A stretch of 37,773 nucleotides of DNA from Amphibacillus sediminis NBRC 103570. GTDB lineage: Bacteria > Bacillota > Bacilli > Bacillales > Amphibacillaceae. The notes beneath the pieces were generated by a model. That model did not search any database, was not told the origin of the DNA, and was given only the letters and a program-made list of their open reading frames with translations. The position numbers were made by a program, and so were the translations under genes. Positions 26,371 to 36,781 of the stretch are shown here, piece after piece (within the stretch, counting starts at the first letter, position 1; each line of letters begins with the position of its first letter). The stretch is taken from the NCBI RefSeq assembly GCF_001552275.1, contig NZ_BCQW01000027.1:1-37773 (forward strand), written 5' to 3'.

Positions 26371-27297
26371 ATGAAATATCGAAAAATTGGTAATACTGAT
26401 TTAGATGTATCTGTAATTGGATTGGGCACTTGGCAGTTCGGCGGAGAATGGGGTGTTGATTTCTCACAAAATCAGGTAGATGCCATTTTAGATCGAGCTC
26501 AACAAGAAGGAATAAATTTATTAGATACAGCTGAGTGTTATGGTGATCATCTGTCAGAAAAATTTATTGGAAACTATTTAAAACGCCATCACCGCGAGGA
26601 TTGGATTGTTGCAACAAAGTTTGGTCATCATTTTCACGCCCCATTTGAACGCACTCGAAATGTTGATGCTGAGGACGTACTTAAACAACTAGATCGCTCA
26701 CTTAAGGCTTTAGAAACAGACTATATTGATTTATACCAATCCCACTCATTTACCGATCAAGAGTTTGAAAATGATGCACTTTGGACGATGTTGGACAAGC
26801 AGAAGCAAGCTGGAAAAATTCGTTACCTGGGACTATCTTTGCAAAATCAGCCTAGTGTATTTCAAACGAAAGCGGCCAAATCTGTTGGTGTTGATGCCTT
26901 GCAGATCGTCTATAATAGATTGACGAAAGAGCCCGAAAAAGAGATTTTTCCAATTGCTGAGCAACAACAATTAGGTGTTCTGGTACGTGTTCCATTGGCA
27001 AGTGGCTATCTAAGTGGAAAATACAAGCCTGATGCTATCTTTAAAGATGAAGATGTTCGTTCAAGACACGATCAAGAAGAAAGAAAAAGAAAGCTAGCGT
27101 TAGTTAGTCAAATTGCAGAAACTGAAGTTCCCGAGGACATACCAATGGCAGCATGGGCTCTAGCTTGGTGCCTAAAACATCCTGCTGTTACGACTGTCAT
27201 TCCTGGCTGCAAATCCCCTGAACAAGTCAGCAAAAATGCAGCCGCAGCTCAGCTTGATGAGGTTAGCCCAGCACACCCACAACACGTCGATAAGTAA
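26371..27297 (+). CDS. Aldo/keto reductase
   Basis: NAD(P)H-dependent oxidoreductase of 308 residues with a TIM-barrel fold. The catalytic tetrad is visible: D52 and Y57 (LLDTAECYG), K83 (VATKFG) and H125 (LYQSHS). The C-terminal cofactor-binding motif is TTVIPGCKSPEQVSKN. It resembles the Bacillus YhdN/IolS group (AKR11); the natural substrate is unknown. GAGGTG stands five bases before ATG. Convergent with glpK; repeat copy 4 ends just upstream. Confidence 0.92.
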   Translation: MKYRKIGNTDLDVSVIGLGTWQFGGEWGVDFSQNQVDAILDRAQQEGINLLDTAECYGDHLSEKFIGNYLKRHHREDWIVATKFGHHFHAPFERTRNVDAEDVLKQLDRSLKALETDYIDLYQSHSFTDQEFENDALWTMLDKQKQAGKIRYLGLSLQNQPSVFQTKAAKSVGVDALQIVYNRLTKEPEKEIFPIAEQQQLGVLVRVPLASGYLSGKYKPDAIFKDEDVRSRHDQEERKRKLALVSQIAETEVPEDIPMAAWALAWCLKHPAVTTVIPGCKSPEQVSKNAAAAQLDEVSPAHPQHVDK

Positions 27298-27313
27298 TCC
27301 ATTTTTCATGACT

Positions 27314-27344
27314 AGGGAGACACGGAGTAAACCGAGGTCTCCCT
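27314..27344. terminator. Convergent hairpin between the reductase and glpK
   Basis: AGGGAGAC and GTCTCCCT form an eight-base-pair stem with an inner CGG/CCG pairing, between two convergent genes. The T run is poor on both strands, so its terminator role is likely but not certain. Confidence 0.5.
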
Positions 27345-27460
27345 GTTCTGTCAATGAGGACACAGCTCCAGATTCGATCACCTGTTATTCTCACCCTTAA
27401 CGATCAAATCATCATAATCAAACACGGGAGTAACCTTTCTCCACTCCTTTTCGGTTCATA

Positions 27461-28978
<1,518 letters not shown>

Positions 28979-29028
28979 TTAAAAAATTTCTTTAATCATA
29001 AACGCCAACAAACAGATCCGGTGCTCAA

Positions 29029-29092
29029 ACATTTGGTAGTTGACGTTTTCTATAGAGCAGCCGCTGCTTATTATCAAAAACAACAAGCTACC
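29029..29092 (-). promoter_or_regulatory. Second leader hairpin upstream of glpK
   Basis: Minus strand TGGTAGCTTGTTG pairs with CAACTACCA (with a bulge) around a smaller AGCAG-CGG-CTGCT-like hairpin. Between repeat copy 5 and the glpK start. No T run follows. Role unknown; it shows that the glpK leader is heavily structured. Confidence 0.4.
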
Positions 29093-29125
29093 ATTTTTCT
29101 TCACAAAAGGCGTGATTTGACCATA

Positions 29126-29379
29126 TAAAGTGGAACTTCGTTCAGAAAGGGTTTCGACGCATAGGATGTGCTCGTACAGACGTTGCGACAAGACGTCACG
29201 AACTTAGTCAGCTTCCTCTCTCCCCCATTGAACGTGAGTTAAACCAATCAGGTCATTACTTGCTGTTGGATTTCCCACTTAGAGATGACGTATTCCCTTA
29301 TTTCTTGTAGTGTGAGTCTTACAAAAGCCCTTCGATGGGGCGAGTAATCGCAGCCCCAGCCGGCTACACTGCGATAAAA
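29126..29379 (+). repeat. Structured interspersed repeat, copy 5
   Basis: Full-length copy, TAAAGTGGAACTTCG to ACTGCGATAAAA, with the GGA-loop hairpin (29159-29171) intact and the outer 5' stem partly decayed (TTCAGAAAGGG opposite CCCCCATTGAACG). The 3' GGGGC...GCCCC hairpin is intact. It lies antisense within the predicted glpK leader, between the terminator-like hairpin and the start codon. Confidence 0.93.
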
Positions 29380-29403
29380 AAGAAACGGCTCTTTAGAAAA
29401 AAC

Positions 29404-29468
29404 AAAAAAAACACCTGTACCATCATTATTGCGCAAATTAGACATTTGTCCAACAATAACGGTACAGG
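29404..29468 (-). promoter_or_regulatory. Terminator / antiterminator hairpin in the glpK leader
   Basis: Minus strand CCTGTACC...GGTACAGG closes an imperfect long stem that continues with TTATTG/CAATAA and CAAAT/ATTTG, and is followed by eight Ts. It stands about 35 bases after the predicted start of transcription. In B. subtilis glp leaders, a similar terminator is overridden by the antiterminator GlpP with glycerol 3-phosphate; the same control is the likely explanation here. Confidence 0.75.
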
Positions 29469-29509
29469 CAAATACTTGCGAAGGGATGCAGCTCGCTTGC
29501 TACTTTTAT

Positions 29510-29538
29510 ATCATAACCAATTTTGAAAGCGTTATCAA
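29510..29538 (-). promoter_or_regulatory. SigA promoter of the glpK transcript
   Basis: Minus strand TTGATA (29538-29533), exactly 17 bases, TATGAT (29515-29510): 5 of 6 matches in each box. The -35 lies within the cre site. Transcription would start near 29503 and read through the terminator and repeat copy 5 to glpK. Confidence 0.8.
29523..29538. promoter_or_regulatory. cre site (CcpA operator) for glpK
   Basis: TTGAAAGCGTTATCAA fits the consensus WTGNAARCGNWWWCAW at every position. It overlaps the -35 box of the glpK promoter, so CcpA binding should block it when a preferred sugar is present, as known for glp genes in B. subtilis. Confidence 0.88.
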
Positions 29539-29591
29539 TAGTTTTTTATAAAAAAATTAAACTTTTTTTACTTTGAATCAAAACAATCTCA

Positions 29592-29615
29592 TTTCGCTAT
29601 AATTTTCGCTATAAT
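29592..29615 (+). promoter_or_regulatory. Tandem TTTCGCTATAAT duplication upstream of ppc
   Basis: The 12-base unit TTTCGCTATAAT occurs twice without a gap, giving two perfect TATAAT boxes 12 bases apart on the ppc strand. TTGAAT stands 19 bases before the first. Probably the ppc promoter region with a recent duplication; the leader would be about 210 bases. Confidence 0.5.
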
Positions 29616-29831
29616 ATTCTCACATTGTTGCTTTTTCGCAGTATAAATAGCTGTTTTCAACAGAATTTACTATTTTTTCAGTTATTTTCAAGTGTAAATC
29701 GTGTTATTATACCAATAAGGCTCAATACTTCATAATCAGTAAATTAGTCCTTTATCTCAATTCTAACTCTCCTCTAAATAAACACTACTCATTTCGCTAA
29801 TGATTAACTAATCTGGAAAGGAAGTGATTCA

Positions 29832-32585
29832 ATGCATCAACATGAAACACAAACAAGTACGATAACGTTAAATCAAGATGTCAATTATTTAAACCAGATT
29901 CTAGATAAGGTGTTACGTCATGAAGGAGGAGAAGAACTCCTTAACACAGTTAAACATCTTCGCTCCTTATCAAGAGCACTTCGTGAAGATGATCAGCCCA
30001 ATAATTTTGATCAGCTCAAAAAAGAAATTAATAAATTAGAGCCACCCTTACGAGAAAAAGTGATTCGTGCTTTTTCAGTTAATCTGCAATTGTATAATAT
30101 TGCAGAGCAAAACTTTCGTGGTAGACGCCGACGTGAATATCAAATGCAGGATGACGACGTTATTCAAACCCGTTCCTTACAGGAAGGCGTTAATATCCTT
30201 TATGATAACAATATTTCTGTGGAACAGGTCGAACAAGCATTACAAGAGCTTTCACTAGAACTCGTCATTACGGCGCACCCTACAGAAGCAACACGTAGAA
30301 CCATGTTACGCATCCATCAACGGATTGCTGACTTACTTAAAAAATGGGAGTTTGCTTATTCACGTTATTCAAAAAAAGTTATTCAAGAAATGATTGAAAA
30401 TGAAATTCTGATATTATGGCAAACTGCTGAGATTCGTGAAAAAAAACCTTCAGTAATGAAAGAAGTCTCAAATGGTTTATATTTCTTTGATCAAGTATTG
30501 TTTAATGTTCTACCCTCCTTGCATCAGGATCTTGAAGATATTTTAGAAGATAAATATAATCATCGCTTCCATGTTCCTGCCTTTTTACGTTTCGGATCAT
30601 GGATTGGTGGTGACCGAGACGGGAATCCTTACGTCACAGCGAAAACAACTTACAAAACACTTCAAGAGCATCGTGCTTTAGCGTTAACTAAATATAAAGA
30701 ATCGATTGATAAGTTAAAGGAGAAGTTAAGTCAGTCAAATAAGAAGGTGACTGTGAGTGAAGAGCTAACAGAGTCAATTGCTAAAGACCAGCAAGAACTT
30801 CAATACAATGGCTGGCATAAACAAGATGAGGTTTATCGTGTTAAGCTTGGTTTAATTTTACGGAGACTACAGCTAACAGAAGCGGATGACCCACTTGGTT
30901 ATCCTGATGCACATGCTTTGCGTGACGACCTATTACTTATTCAAGATAGCTTAGAAATGCATCATCCATGTCGAAACCCTATTAAACTTCTACGTCATGT
31001 CATTCGTCAGGTTCAGATTTTTGGTTTTCATTTAGCCACTCTTGATGTTCGCAATCATAGTGGGGAGCATGAAAATACCATTACTGAAATTTTACGTCAA
31101 GTCGGTATTGCTGAAGACTATAAGTCTCTTGATGAAGAAGCTAAACTAGCAACATTAATTAAGGTGCTTGAAGATCCACGACCACTTATTTCGATTTATG
31201 ATGAGTTCTCGCCTGAATCACAGGAAATGATTGAAACATTCAGAACCATCAAAAATGCTAAGGACACCTTTGGCGAACGTGCGATAGAAGTCTATCTCAT
31301 TAGTATGACGACCTCTGTTAGCGATATTTTAGAAGTATTAGTCTTAGCTAAGGAAGTTGGTCTTTATCGGGTATACCCAGACGGAAAGGTTCATAGTCGA
31401 CTTCACGTCGCACCATTATTAGAAACAATTGATGATCTAAAATTTGGACCAAAAATGATCAAACGATTATTTGAAATACCACTATACCGTAAACATCTTG
31501 AGGCTCGGGGCGATCTACAAGAGATTATGCTCGGTTACTCAGATAGTAGCAAGGATGGTGGAAATTTAACGGCAAACTGGGAGCTTTACAAAACTCAGGA
31601 TGAAATTCATTCCATTGCTTCATCCTACGGTGTTAAATTAAAGTATTTTCATGGCCGAGGTGGTTCATTAGGACGTGGCGGAAGTCCACTATATGCCAGT
31701 TTATTATCACAGCCACCGATTACTTTGGGCGATGGTGTTAAAATAACAGAACAAGGGGAAGTACTATCTTCAAGATATCTCTTGCCTGACATTGCTTATC
31801 GTAGTCTTGAGCAAGCAACAAATGTTTTACTGACATCGATTGCGGGGATAACTCAAACGGAAAAGCAAGCCGAAATGCCAAAAGAACAGGCTAAACAGGC
31901 AATGGCACATATATCTGAAGCTGCTTTAAATAAATACCAAGACCTTGTATTTGGGGATAAAGATTTCTTAAAATATTTTAATCAAGGGACACCATTGAAC
32001 GAATTAGGTGCGTTAAACATCGGTTCACGCCCAATGAAGCGTAAAGGTAGTAACCGTTTTGAAGACTTACGTGCGATACCATGGGTATTTGCTTGGACGC
32101 AATCACGTCAACTATTGCCTGCTTGGTATGCTGCAGGTACAGGGCTAAAGGCCTATTTAGATGAAACAAATAATCTGGCATTTTTACAAGAGCTCTATCA
32201 ACACTGGCCTTTCTTCCAGGTAACCATTAATAATTTACAAATGGCCTTAACTAAAGCTGACTTAGAAATTGCTGATGTCTACACAGATATGATTGAGAAT
32301 CAAACAATTAGCCAGCGTATCTTTAATCAGATTAAAGAAGAGCATGCACTTACCAAAGAGATTGTGCTGCAAATTGTCCAACAGCAGGAGCTTATGGATC
32401 ACCAACCTAATATTAAAGAGTCGGTTAAACTTCGTAACCCGTTAGTTGATCCACTTAATTTGATTCAAGTTCATTTAATTAAGCAGCTTAGAGAGCTTGA
32501 AAAATATGAAGAATCACCTGCCTTACTAGAAGAAGTATTGCAGACGATAAATGGTATTGCTGCTGGTCTACGAAATACCGGTTGA
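29832..32585 (+). CDS. ppc: Phosphoenolpyruvate carboxylase
   Basis: PEPC, 917 residues, full length; adds bicarbonate to phosphoenolpyruvate to form oxaloacetate and refill the citric acid cycle. Landmarks in order: VITAHPTEATRRTML with catalytic H149, FGSWIGGDRDGNP, GYSDSSKDGG with K574, FHGRGGSLGRGG with H607 and R609, the QGEVLSSRYL segment, GSRPMKR, and RAIPWVFAWTQSRQLLPAWY, ending GIAAGLRNTG. AAAGGAAG precedes ATG. Many Bacillus species use pyruvate carboxylase instead, so having ppc is informative. Single gene, divergent from the glpK leader. Confidence 0.97.
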   Translation: MHQHETQTSTITLNQDVNYLNQILDKVLRHEGGEELLNTVKHLRSLSRALREDDQPNNFDQLKKEINKLEPPLREKVIRAFSVNLQLYNIAEQNFRGRRRREYQMQDDDVIQTRSLQEGVNILYDNNISVEQVEQALQELSLELVITAHPTEATRRTMLRIHQRIADLLKKWEFAYSRYSKKVIQEMIENEILILWQTAEIREKKPSVMKEVSNGLYFFDQVLFNVLPSLHQDLEDILEDKYNHRFHVPAFLRFGSWIGGDRDGNPYVTAKTTYKTLQEHRALALTKYKESIDKLKEKLSQSNKKVTVSEELTESIAKDQQELQYNGWHKQDEVYRVKLGLILRRLQLTEADDPLGYPDAHALRDDLLLIQDSLEMHHPCRNPIKLLRHVIRQVQIFGFHLATLDVRNHSGEHENTITEILRQVGIAEDYKSLDEEAKLATLIKVLEDPRPLISIYDEFSPESQEMIETFRTIKNAKDTFGERAIEVYLISMTTSVSDILEVLVLAKEVGLYRVYPDGKVHSRLHVAPLLETIDDLKFGPKMIKRLFEIPLYRKHLEARGDLQEIMLGYSDSSKDGGNLTANWELYKTQDEIHSIASSYGVKLKYFHGRGGSLGRGGSPLYASLLSQPPITLGDGVKITEQGEVLSSRYLLPDIAYRSLEQATNVLLTSIAGITQTEKQAEMPKEQAKQAMAHISEAALNKYQDLVFGDKDFLKYFNQGTPLNELGALNIGSRPMKRKGSNRFEDLRAIPWVFAWTQSRQLLPAWYAAGTGLKAYLDETNNLAFLQELYQHWPFFQVTINNLQMALTKADLEIADVYTDMIENQTISQRIFNQIKEEHALTKEIVLQIVQQQELMDHQPNIKESVKLRNPLVDPLNLIQVHLIKQLRELEKYEESPALLEEVLQTINGIAAGLRNTG

Positions 32586-32679
32586 TTTAAAAGACGATCT
32601 AGAGCTATAAATCGAGGCTCTTTGTCAACTGGCGTTGGTGAAATGATAATACCACATTTTATTAACTTATTTTTTCATG

Positions 32680-32706
32680 CGCTCAAGCAGCTAAGCTGCT
32701 TGAGCG
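32680..32706 (+). terminator. Perfect hairpin after ppc
   Basis: CGCTCAAGCAGC, loop TAA, GCTGCTTGAGCG: a perfect 12-base-pair stem 95 bases after ppc, followed by a T-rich but interrupted tract. Likely the ppc terminator; it could also belong to the decayed insertion sequence that follows. Confidence 0.6.
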
Positions 32707-32869
32707 TGTATTTGATTTGAAATGTTACTTTTTTGCTTTGTCTCGATGGTTTGAATCGAAAATGCAACAGATTCGGTTCTTATAATTTTGGAAATTGCCA
32801 TATCCATAGCGACGCGATTAAGGACTTTTATCTTATTGTTAATCCTGTAACTGCTAAACTAAAGTGGAC

Positions 32870-33149
32870 AATTGGGGGTGAATTAGAGCTTATTGTGCAA
32901 GTACATCACTATTTAAAAAACAGGGTTTCAAAGTCACAGCAATCGCAAGAAAATATAACTTATCTAGAACTACTGTCTATAATTATTTGGAAAAAGTTTT
33001 TGAAGGAAGCTTGCAGGTGGCTGAATGAATTGAGGACAAGAAAGAAAAAACTGGATCCTTACAAAGAACACATTTTAGCTTGGTTAAAGGAGCATCCGGA
33101 TTTGTCAGCTTCTCAGGTTTCAGATTGGTTATGTGGACCTGCGCTGTAG
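32870..33149 (+). pseudogene. IS21-family transposase (IstA) remnant
   Basis: Pieces of an IstA N-terminus in two frames: LELIVQVHHYLK, then KKQGFKVTAIARKYNLSRT and TVYNYLEKVFEGS (helix-turn-helix), then KKKLDPYKEHILAWLKEHPD and LSASQVSDWL back in the first frame. The rest of istA (the DDE core) and istB are missing. Two shifts and the truncation make it inactive. Confidence 0.75.
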
Positions 33150-33194
33150 CCAATGATTCCACCGTTATACAAGCGATAAAGAGACAGATATAAT

Positions 33195-33660
33195 GTACTG
33201 TTGTACTCTGACATAGGTTATATTGCTAACCACAACTTCAAAGCTTGGTCCTGTTTGAAAGTACGATTCAGCGTATTCCCTCCCCCCATACTTTCCATTA
33301 ACTGTGGATTTGCGTGGCTTAAAGTGGGCAACCGTACATTTTGAGACTAAGCCTTGTTCTTTCGTGATACAACCGATACGGCGGCATGAGACTTGCCAGT
33401 TCCGCTTTTCGAGTTCTTTTTTTGATTTGGGGTTGCTAATAAATATCACAGCTATTCTTGAAGATCTCCGTTATCGATTATGCTAAGGCTTCATCTTGAG
33501 ACTCGCGTACTTTCGCTCCATGCGTGGTTTGCCATAAGCATGAAGTTGGACGATTTGATCCTTAAACTCTTTTGTAAAGATTTAACGTACTCTTTTGGTC
33601 ATTTTATCCGATTCTCCTTAGTTGGTTGTTGTCTTTAATCTACATGACCTTAAAGTATTT
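33195..33660 (-). pseudogene. IS3-family (IS150 group) transposase remnant
   Basis: On the minus strand an OrfA start (MTKRVR, stop, FTKEFKDQIVQLHAYGKPR) is followed after a deletion by OrfB pieces (RRIGCITKEQGLVSKCTVAH, FKPRKSTVN, FEVVVSNITYVRV). The catalytic core is gone and stops interrupt both frames. It abuts the IS21 remnant, so this spot has taken at least two insertions. Confidence 0.78.
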
Positions 33661-33735
33661 GCCCAACTAAGTATAACCTATCCATTTTACCGTTCACTTT
33701 ACATTTACACTTATACATTAACTCCTGATTTACAG

Positions 33736-33897
33736 CTATGACTTTGTAAAAATAGTACTGAAGACAAATAACAAGCTACTTATAGCTACACCAATAATAA
33801 GAAAAACATAATTCCTTGTAAAAACATAAGCAATACACCCAATAGCTAACATAAGCATTGTAAGTATAACAAAAGAATTTTTCCCTTTTTTTCTCAT
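33736..33897 (-). CDS. Small two-span membrane protein
   Basis: A 53-residue protein beginning MRKKGKNSFVIL with two hydrophobic spans (about 8-25 and 30-49) and a lysine at the end. AAGGAGC stands nine bases before ATG, and a TATAAT box lies further upstream, so it is probably a real gene although short. I do not recognise a family; function unknown. Confidence 0.6.
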   Translation of the reverse strand: MRKKGKNSFVILTMLMLAIGCIAYVFTRNYVFLIIGVAISSLLFVFSTIFTKS

Positions 33898-34226
33898 ATA
33901 GATTAAGCTCCTTTTAAATAAATATTATTATACACTATTTGTAAAGTTCATTGTCTTTTATCCATGATTAAATTTTTATATTAGATCTTAATATAGATAG
34001 ATACTGTTAACACTCTAATTCATGGTTATCTTTTAAGTACTGCACCGAAACAAACTTACAATTACATATTTTGTAAAAATAGTAATTCAGTCATCCTATT
34101 CTAATATATCGATCAAAATAAGTAAAATTAACAATATTAGACATTATCATACAATTTACACCTATTTACATCCAATTACTCAGTCGTTAAACTATAAGAG
34201 ACGTTTTAAAAGAGGAGGTGTGAGCG

Positions 34227-34412
34227 ATTAAAGGTAATAGTATAAGTAAGGCTTTTTTTAAAACAACGCCTGAAATAGAAAAACTGAGACATGAAATGTA
34301 TCACAAATACCAAGAAACGCAGGATACCCAAGCAATTGTCGATTTATCACAAAGACTCGATCGATTAATTAATCAGTTTTATTTCTCCAAACCTCAAAAT
34401 CAGACACATTAA
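34227..34412 (+). CDS. Spo0E-like aspartyl-phosphate phosphatase, ATT start
   Basis: A 61-residue protein of the Spo0E family: one helix pair with PEIEKLRHEMYHKYQ and the signature SQRLDRLINQFY (consensus SQELD). Spo0E proteins remove the phosphate from Spo0A and delay sporulation. The frame has no ATG, GTG or TTG between its upstream stop (34221-34223) and residue 24. A perfect AGGAGG (34213-34218) stands eight bases before ATT at 34227, so ATT is the probable start. Followed by a good terminator. A sequence change that removed a normal start is the alternative. Confidence 0.75.
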   Translation: MKGNSISKAFFKTTPEIEKLRHEMYHKYQETQDTQAIVDLSQRLDRLINQFYFSKPQNQTH

Positions 34413-34462
34413 AACATCAGTTTTATTTCTCTCCTAGTACTTCTCTATTCAATCATCGCTTA

Positions 34463-34490
34463 CCCTACTTCAATCAAGTAGGTTTTTTTA
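34463..34490 (+). terminator. Intrinsic terminator of the Spo0E-like gene
   Basis: CCTACTT, five-base loop, AAGTAGG, then seven Ts. Fifty bases after the stop codon. Confidence 0.9.
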
Positions 34491-34774
34491 TTATTCAAAT
34501 AGATTTCAGTCATTATTTTTAGATTCATTAGTATTGCACAAAAAATAATCGGTAAATGTTAAATGAAAAATGGACACGGAGTTATTTTTTATAAGCAAAC
34601 CATGTCCAGTAATAACTTTTGATTGTAAGTGACTATTTTTGATTATATATGATCGAAAATGATTGATTTTTGAAAACGGTTCATTTATCATAGAATTATA
34701 ATCATTAATGTTTGTTTGATGCTATTATCAAGAATCCTATTAATTTATAACCAATAAAGGAGGAGTAACACGAC
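34491..34774 (+). promoter_or_regulatory. fruA upstream region with imperfect cre-like site
   Basis: TGAAAACGGTTCA near 34670-34682 resembles a cre half-palindrome but is one base short of the consensus spacing. TATAAT occurs near 34694. The 190 bases before it are AT-rich with repeated TTTTGATT strings. The promoter cannot be fixed with confidence. Confidence 0.35.
34566..34617. other. Interleaved stems upstream of fruA
   Basis: TGGACA (34571-34576) pairs with TGTCCA (34603-34608), while AGTTATT (34580-34586) pairs with AATAACT (34611-34617), an interleaved (pseudoknot) order. On the minus strand the first stem extends to nine pairs through a G-U and is followed by TTTTT, which would be a terminator. 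Neither reading has a known partner gene. Confidence 0.3.
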
Positions 34775-36637
34775 ATGAAAATTACCGATCTAATTAGTAA
34801 AGATACCATTAATCTTGAACTAAGCGCTCATTCAAAAGCTGATGTGATCAATAGCTTAGTCCAAACACTTGCGTCAGCAAATAAGCTTACAGACGAAAAC
34901 GCCTTTAAATCAGCCATTTGGGAACGTGAAAACCATACATCGACAGGCATTGGTGATGGTATTGCGATCCCCCATGCCAAAGCAAAAACAGTTAAGCAAC
35001 CAGCTATCGCATTTGGTCGATCATTAGCAGGGGTTGATTATCAATCGCTTGATAACAAGCCTGCTCACTTGTTTTTTATGATTGCTGCCTCAGAATCTGC
35101 CGATAATGATCATTTGGATACATTAGCTCGCTTGTCGAGCATGTTAATGGATTCGTCTTTCCGCGACGACTTGTTAGCAGCGCAAAGTGATGATGAAATA
35201 TTGACAATCATTGATCAAAAGGAGCAACAAAAACAAGAAGAGCAAGGAGCAGCTCAAAAATCAGCCAGCAAATACTTGTTAGCTGTAACCGCATGCCCAA
35301 CTGGTATCGCTCATACTTATATGGCAGCCGATGCTCTCAAAGCACAAGCCGATCAGCTTGGTTACCAAATCAAGGTTGAAACACGCGGCTCTGGCGGTGC
35401 TAAAAATGTTTTGACCGATCAAGACATAGCAAGGGCAGATGCCGTTATTATTGCAGCAGATACTAAGATTGATCTAAATCGCTTTGATGGCAAAGTCGTA
35501 ATTGAAGCGGGGGTGACAGATGGGATACGTCGTCCTGAAGCTTTGATTAATCGCGCCCTAGCGAATGATGCACCACGCTACCGTAGTCATGATCAGACCG
35601 CAAAATCGGAAAGTGGCAAACAAGGTAATGCCATTTATCGTCATCTAATGAATGGGGTCTCTCATATGCTGCCTTTTGTTGTTGGGGGAGGTATTCTCAT
35701 TGCCTTGGGCTTTATTTTTGGTATCGAAGCACATATACCTGGCGATCCGAACTATCATCGATTTGCAGAAGCATTAAACACCATTGGTGGAGGAAATGCT
35801 TTTGGATTAATGGTCCCAGTTTTAGCTGGTTTTATTGCCATGAGTATTGCTGATCGTCCAGGCCTTGCTCCAGGCATGGTCGGTGGCTTTATGGCAACAC
35901 AAGGAGATTCTGGTTTCTTAGGTGGGCTAATTGCAGGTTTTCTAGCAGGCTATACTGTTGTTGCTTTGAAGCACCTTTTGGCTAGACTGCCTGATTCCCT
36001 AGATGGAATTAAAACTATCCTTATCTATCCATTGCTTAGTATTTTCATTACTGGGATGCTGATGTTCTTTGTAGTTGAAATACCTGTAGGAATGTTTAAT
36101 CATGCTTTAGGTAGTTGGCTACAAAGTATGGGGACGACCAATGCCGTTTTACTCGGGCTCATTTTGGGAGGAATGATGGCTGTTGACATGGGCGGACCAA
36201 TAAATAAAGCAGCTTACACATTTGGACTCGCGATGATTGCCGAGGGATTCTTCACCCCACATGCAGCGATTATGGCAGGAGGAATGGTGCCTCCATTAGG
36301 GATTGCCCTAGCAACCCTATTATTTAAAAATAAGTTTACTCAAGAAGAACGCGATGCAGGTAAAACCAATATTGTAATGGGGATTAGTTTTATAACAGAA
36401 GGAGCCATTCCTTTTGCAGCAGCTGATCCCGGACGCGTTATTCCATCATTGGTTGTTGGCTCAGCTGTCACAGGTGCTTTATCTATGCTTTTTAACATTG
36501 GTATCCGCGCACCACATGGTGGTTTGTTTGTCATCGGATTAGTAGAGGGTAACGCGATGTTATATCTATTAGCCATAGTCATTGGTTCAATCATAACAGC
36601 TATCATGTTAGGCACTTTAAAAAAAGCTATCGATTAA
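34775..36637 (+). CDS. fruA: PTS fructose transporter EIIABC
   Basis: Single-chain fructose permease of 620 residues. EIIA (about 1-150) has the phosphorylated histidine H67 in GIAIPHAKAK; EIIB (165-265) has C174 in VTACPTGIAHTYMAADAL; EIIC (285-620) holds about eight to ten membrane spans with LPFVVGGGILIALGF and GGPINKAAYTFG. It brings in fructose as fructose 1-phosphate. AAAGGAGG precedes ATG. Unusually it has no fruR or fruK next to it, so the 1-phosphofructokinase must lie elsewhere. Confidence 0.95.
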   Translation: MKITDLISKDTINLELSAHSKADVINSLVQTLASANKLTDENAFKSAIWERENHTSTGIGDGIAIPHAKAKTVKQPAIAFGRSLAGVDYQSLDNKPAHLFFMIAASESADNDHLDTLARLSSMLMDSSFRDDLLAAQSDDEILTIIDQKEQQKQEEQGAAQKSASKYLLAVTACPTGIAHTYMAADALKAQADQLGYQIKVETRGSGGAKNVLTDQDIARADAVIIAADTKIDLNRFDGKVVIEAGVTDGIRRPEALINRALANDAPRYRSHDQTAKSESGKQGNAIYRHLMNGVSHMLPFVVGGGILIALGFIFGIEAHIPGDPNYHRFAEALNTIGGGNAFGLMVPVLAGFIAMSIADRPGLAPGMVGGFMATQGDSGFLGGLIAGFLAGYTVVALKHLLARLPDSLDGIKTILIYPLLSIFITGMLMFFVVEIPVGMFNHALGSWLQSMGTTNAVLLGLILGGMMAVDMGGPINKAAYTFGLAMIAEGFFTPHAAIMAGGMVPPLGIALATLLFKNKFTQEERDAGKTNIVMGISFITEGAIPFAAADPGRVIPSLVVGSAVTGALSMLFNIGIRAPHGGLFVIGLVEGNAMLYLLAIVIGSIITAIMLGTLKKAID

Positions 36638-36730
36638 TGGGAGTAGCTTTAGAAAGCATAACCATTAATGACCACTATCAATGGTGCTAAACCAAATCAA
36701 AGATAGCAGAGCATAATTTTTAATAAAGTC

Positions 36731-36781
36731 TCCAGTCAGTTGAAAAAGCCACGTTCATGTTTCACTGACTGGAATTTGTTA
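36731..36781 (+). terminator. Intrinsic terminator of fruA
   Basis: CCAGTCAGTTGAAA pairs with TTTCACTGACTGG around a loop of about 15 bases, followed by AATTTGTT. Repeat copy 6 begins at the next base. Confidence 0.78.

Noticed and set aside
26147-26467. Minus-strand open frame over repeat copy 4 sharing the string GWGCDYSPHRRAF with a similar frame over copy 5 (29248-29445)
   Set aside because: The similarity follows from the repeat DNA itself. The frame has no ribosome binding site and is broken in the other copies, so I treat it as non-coding.
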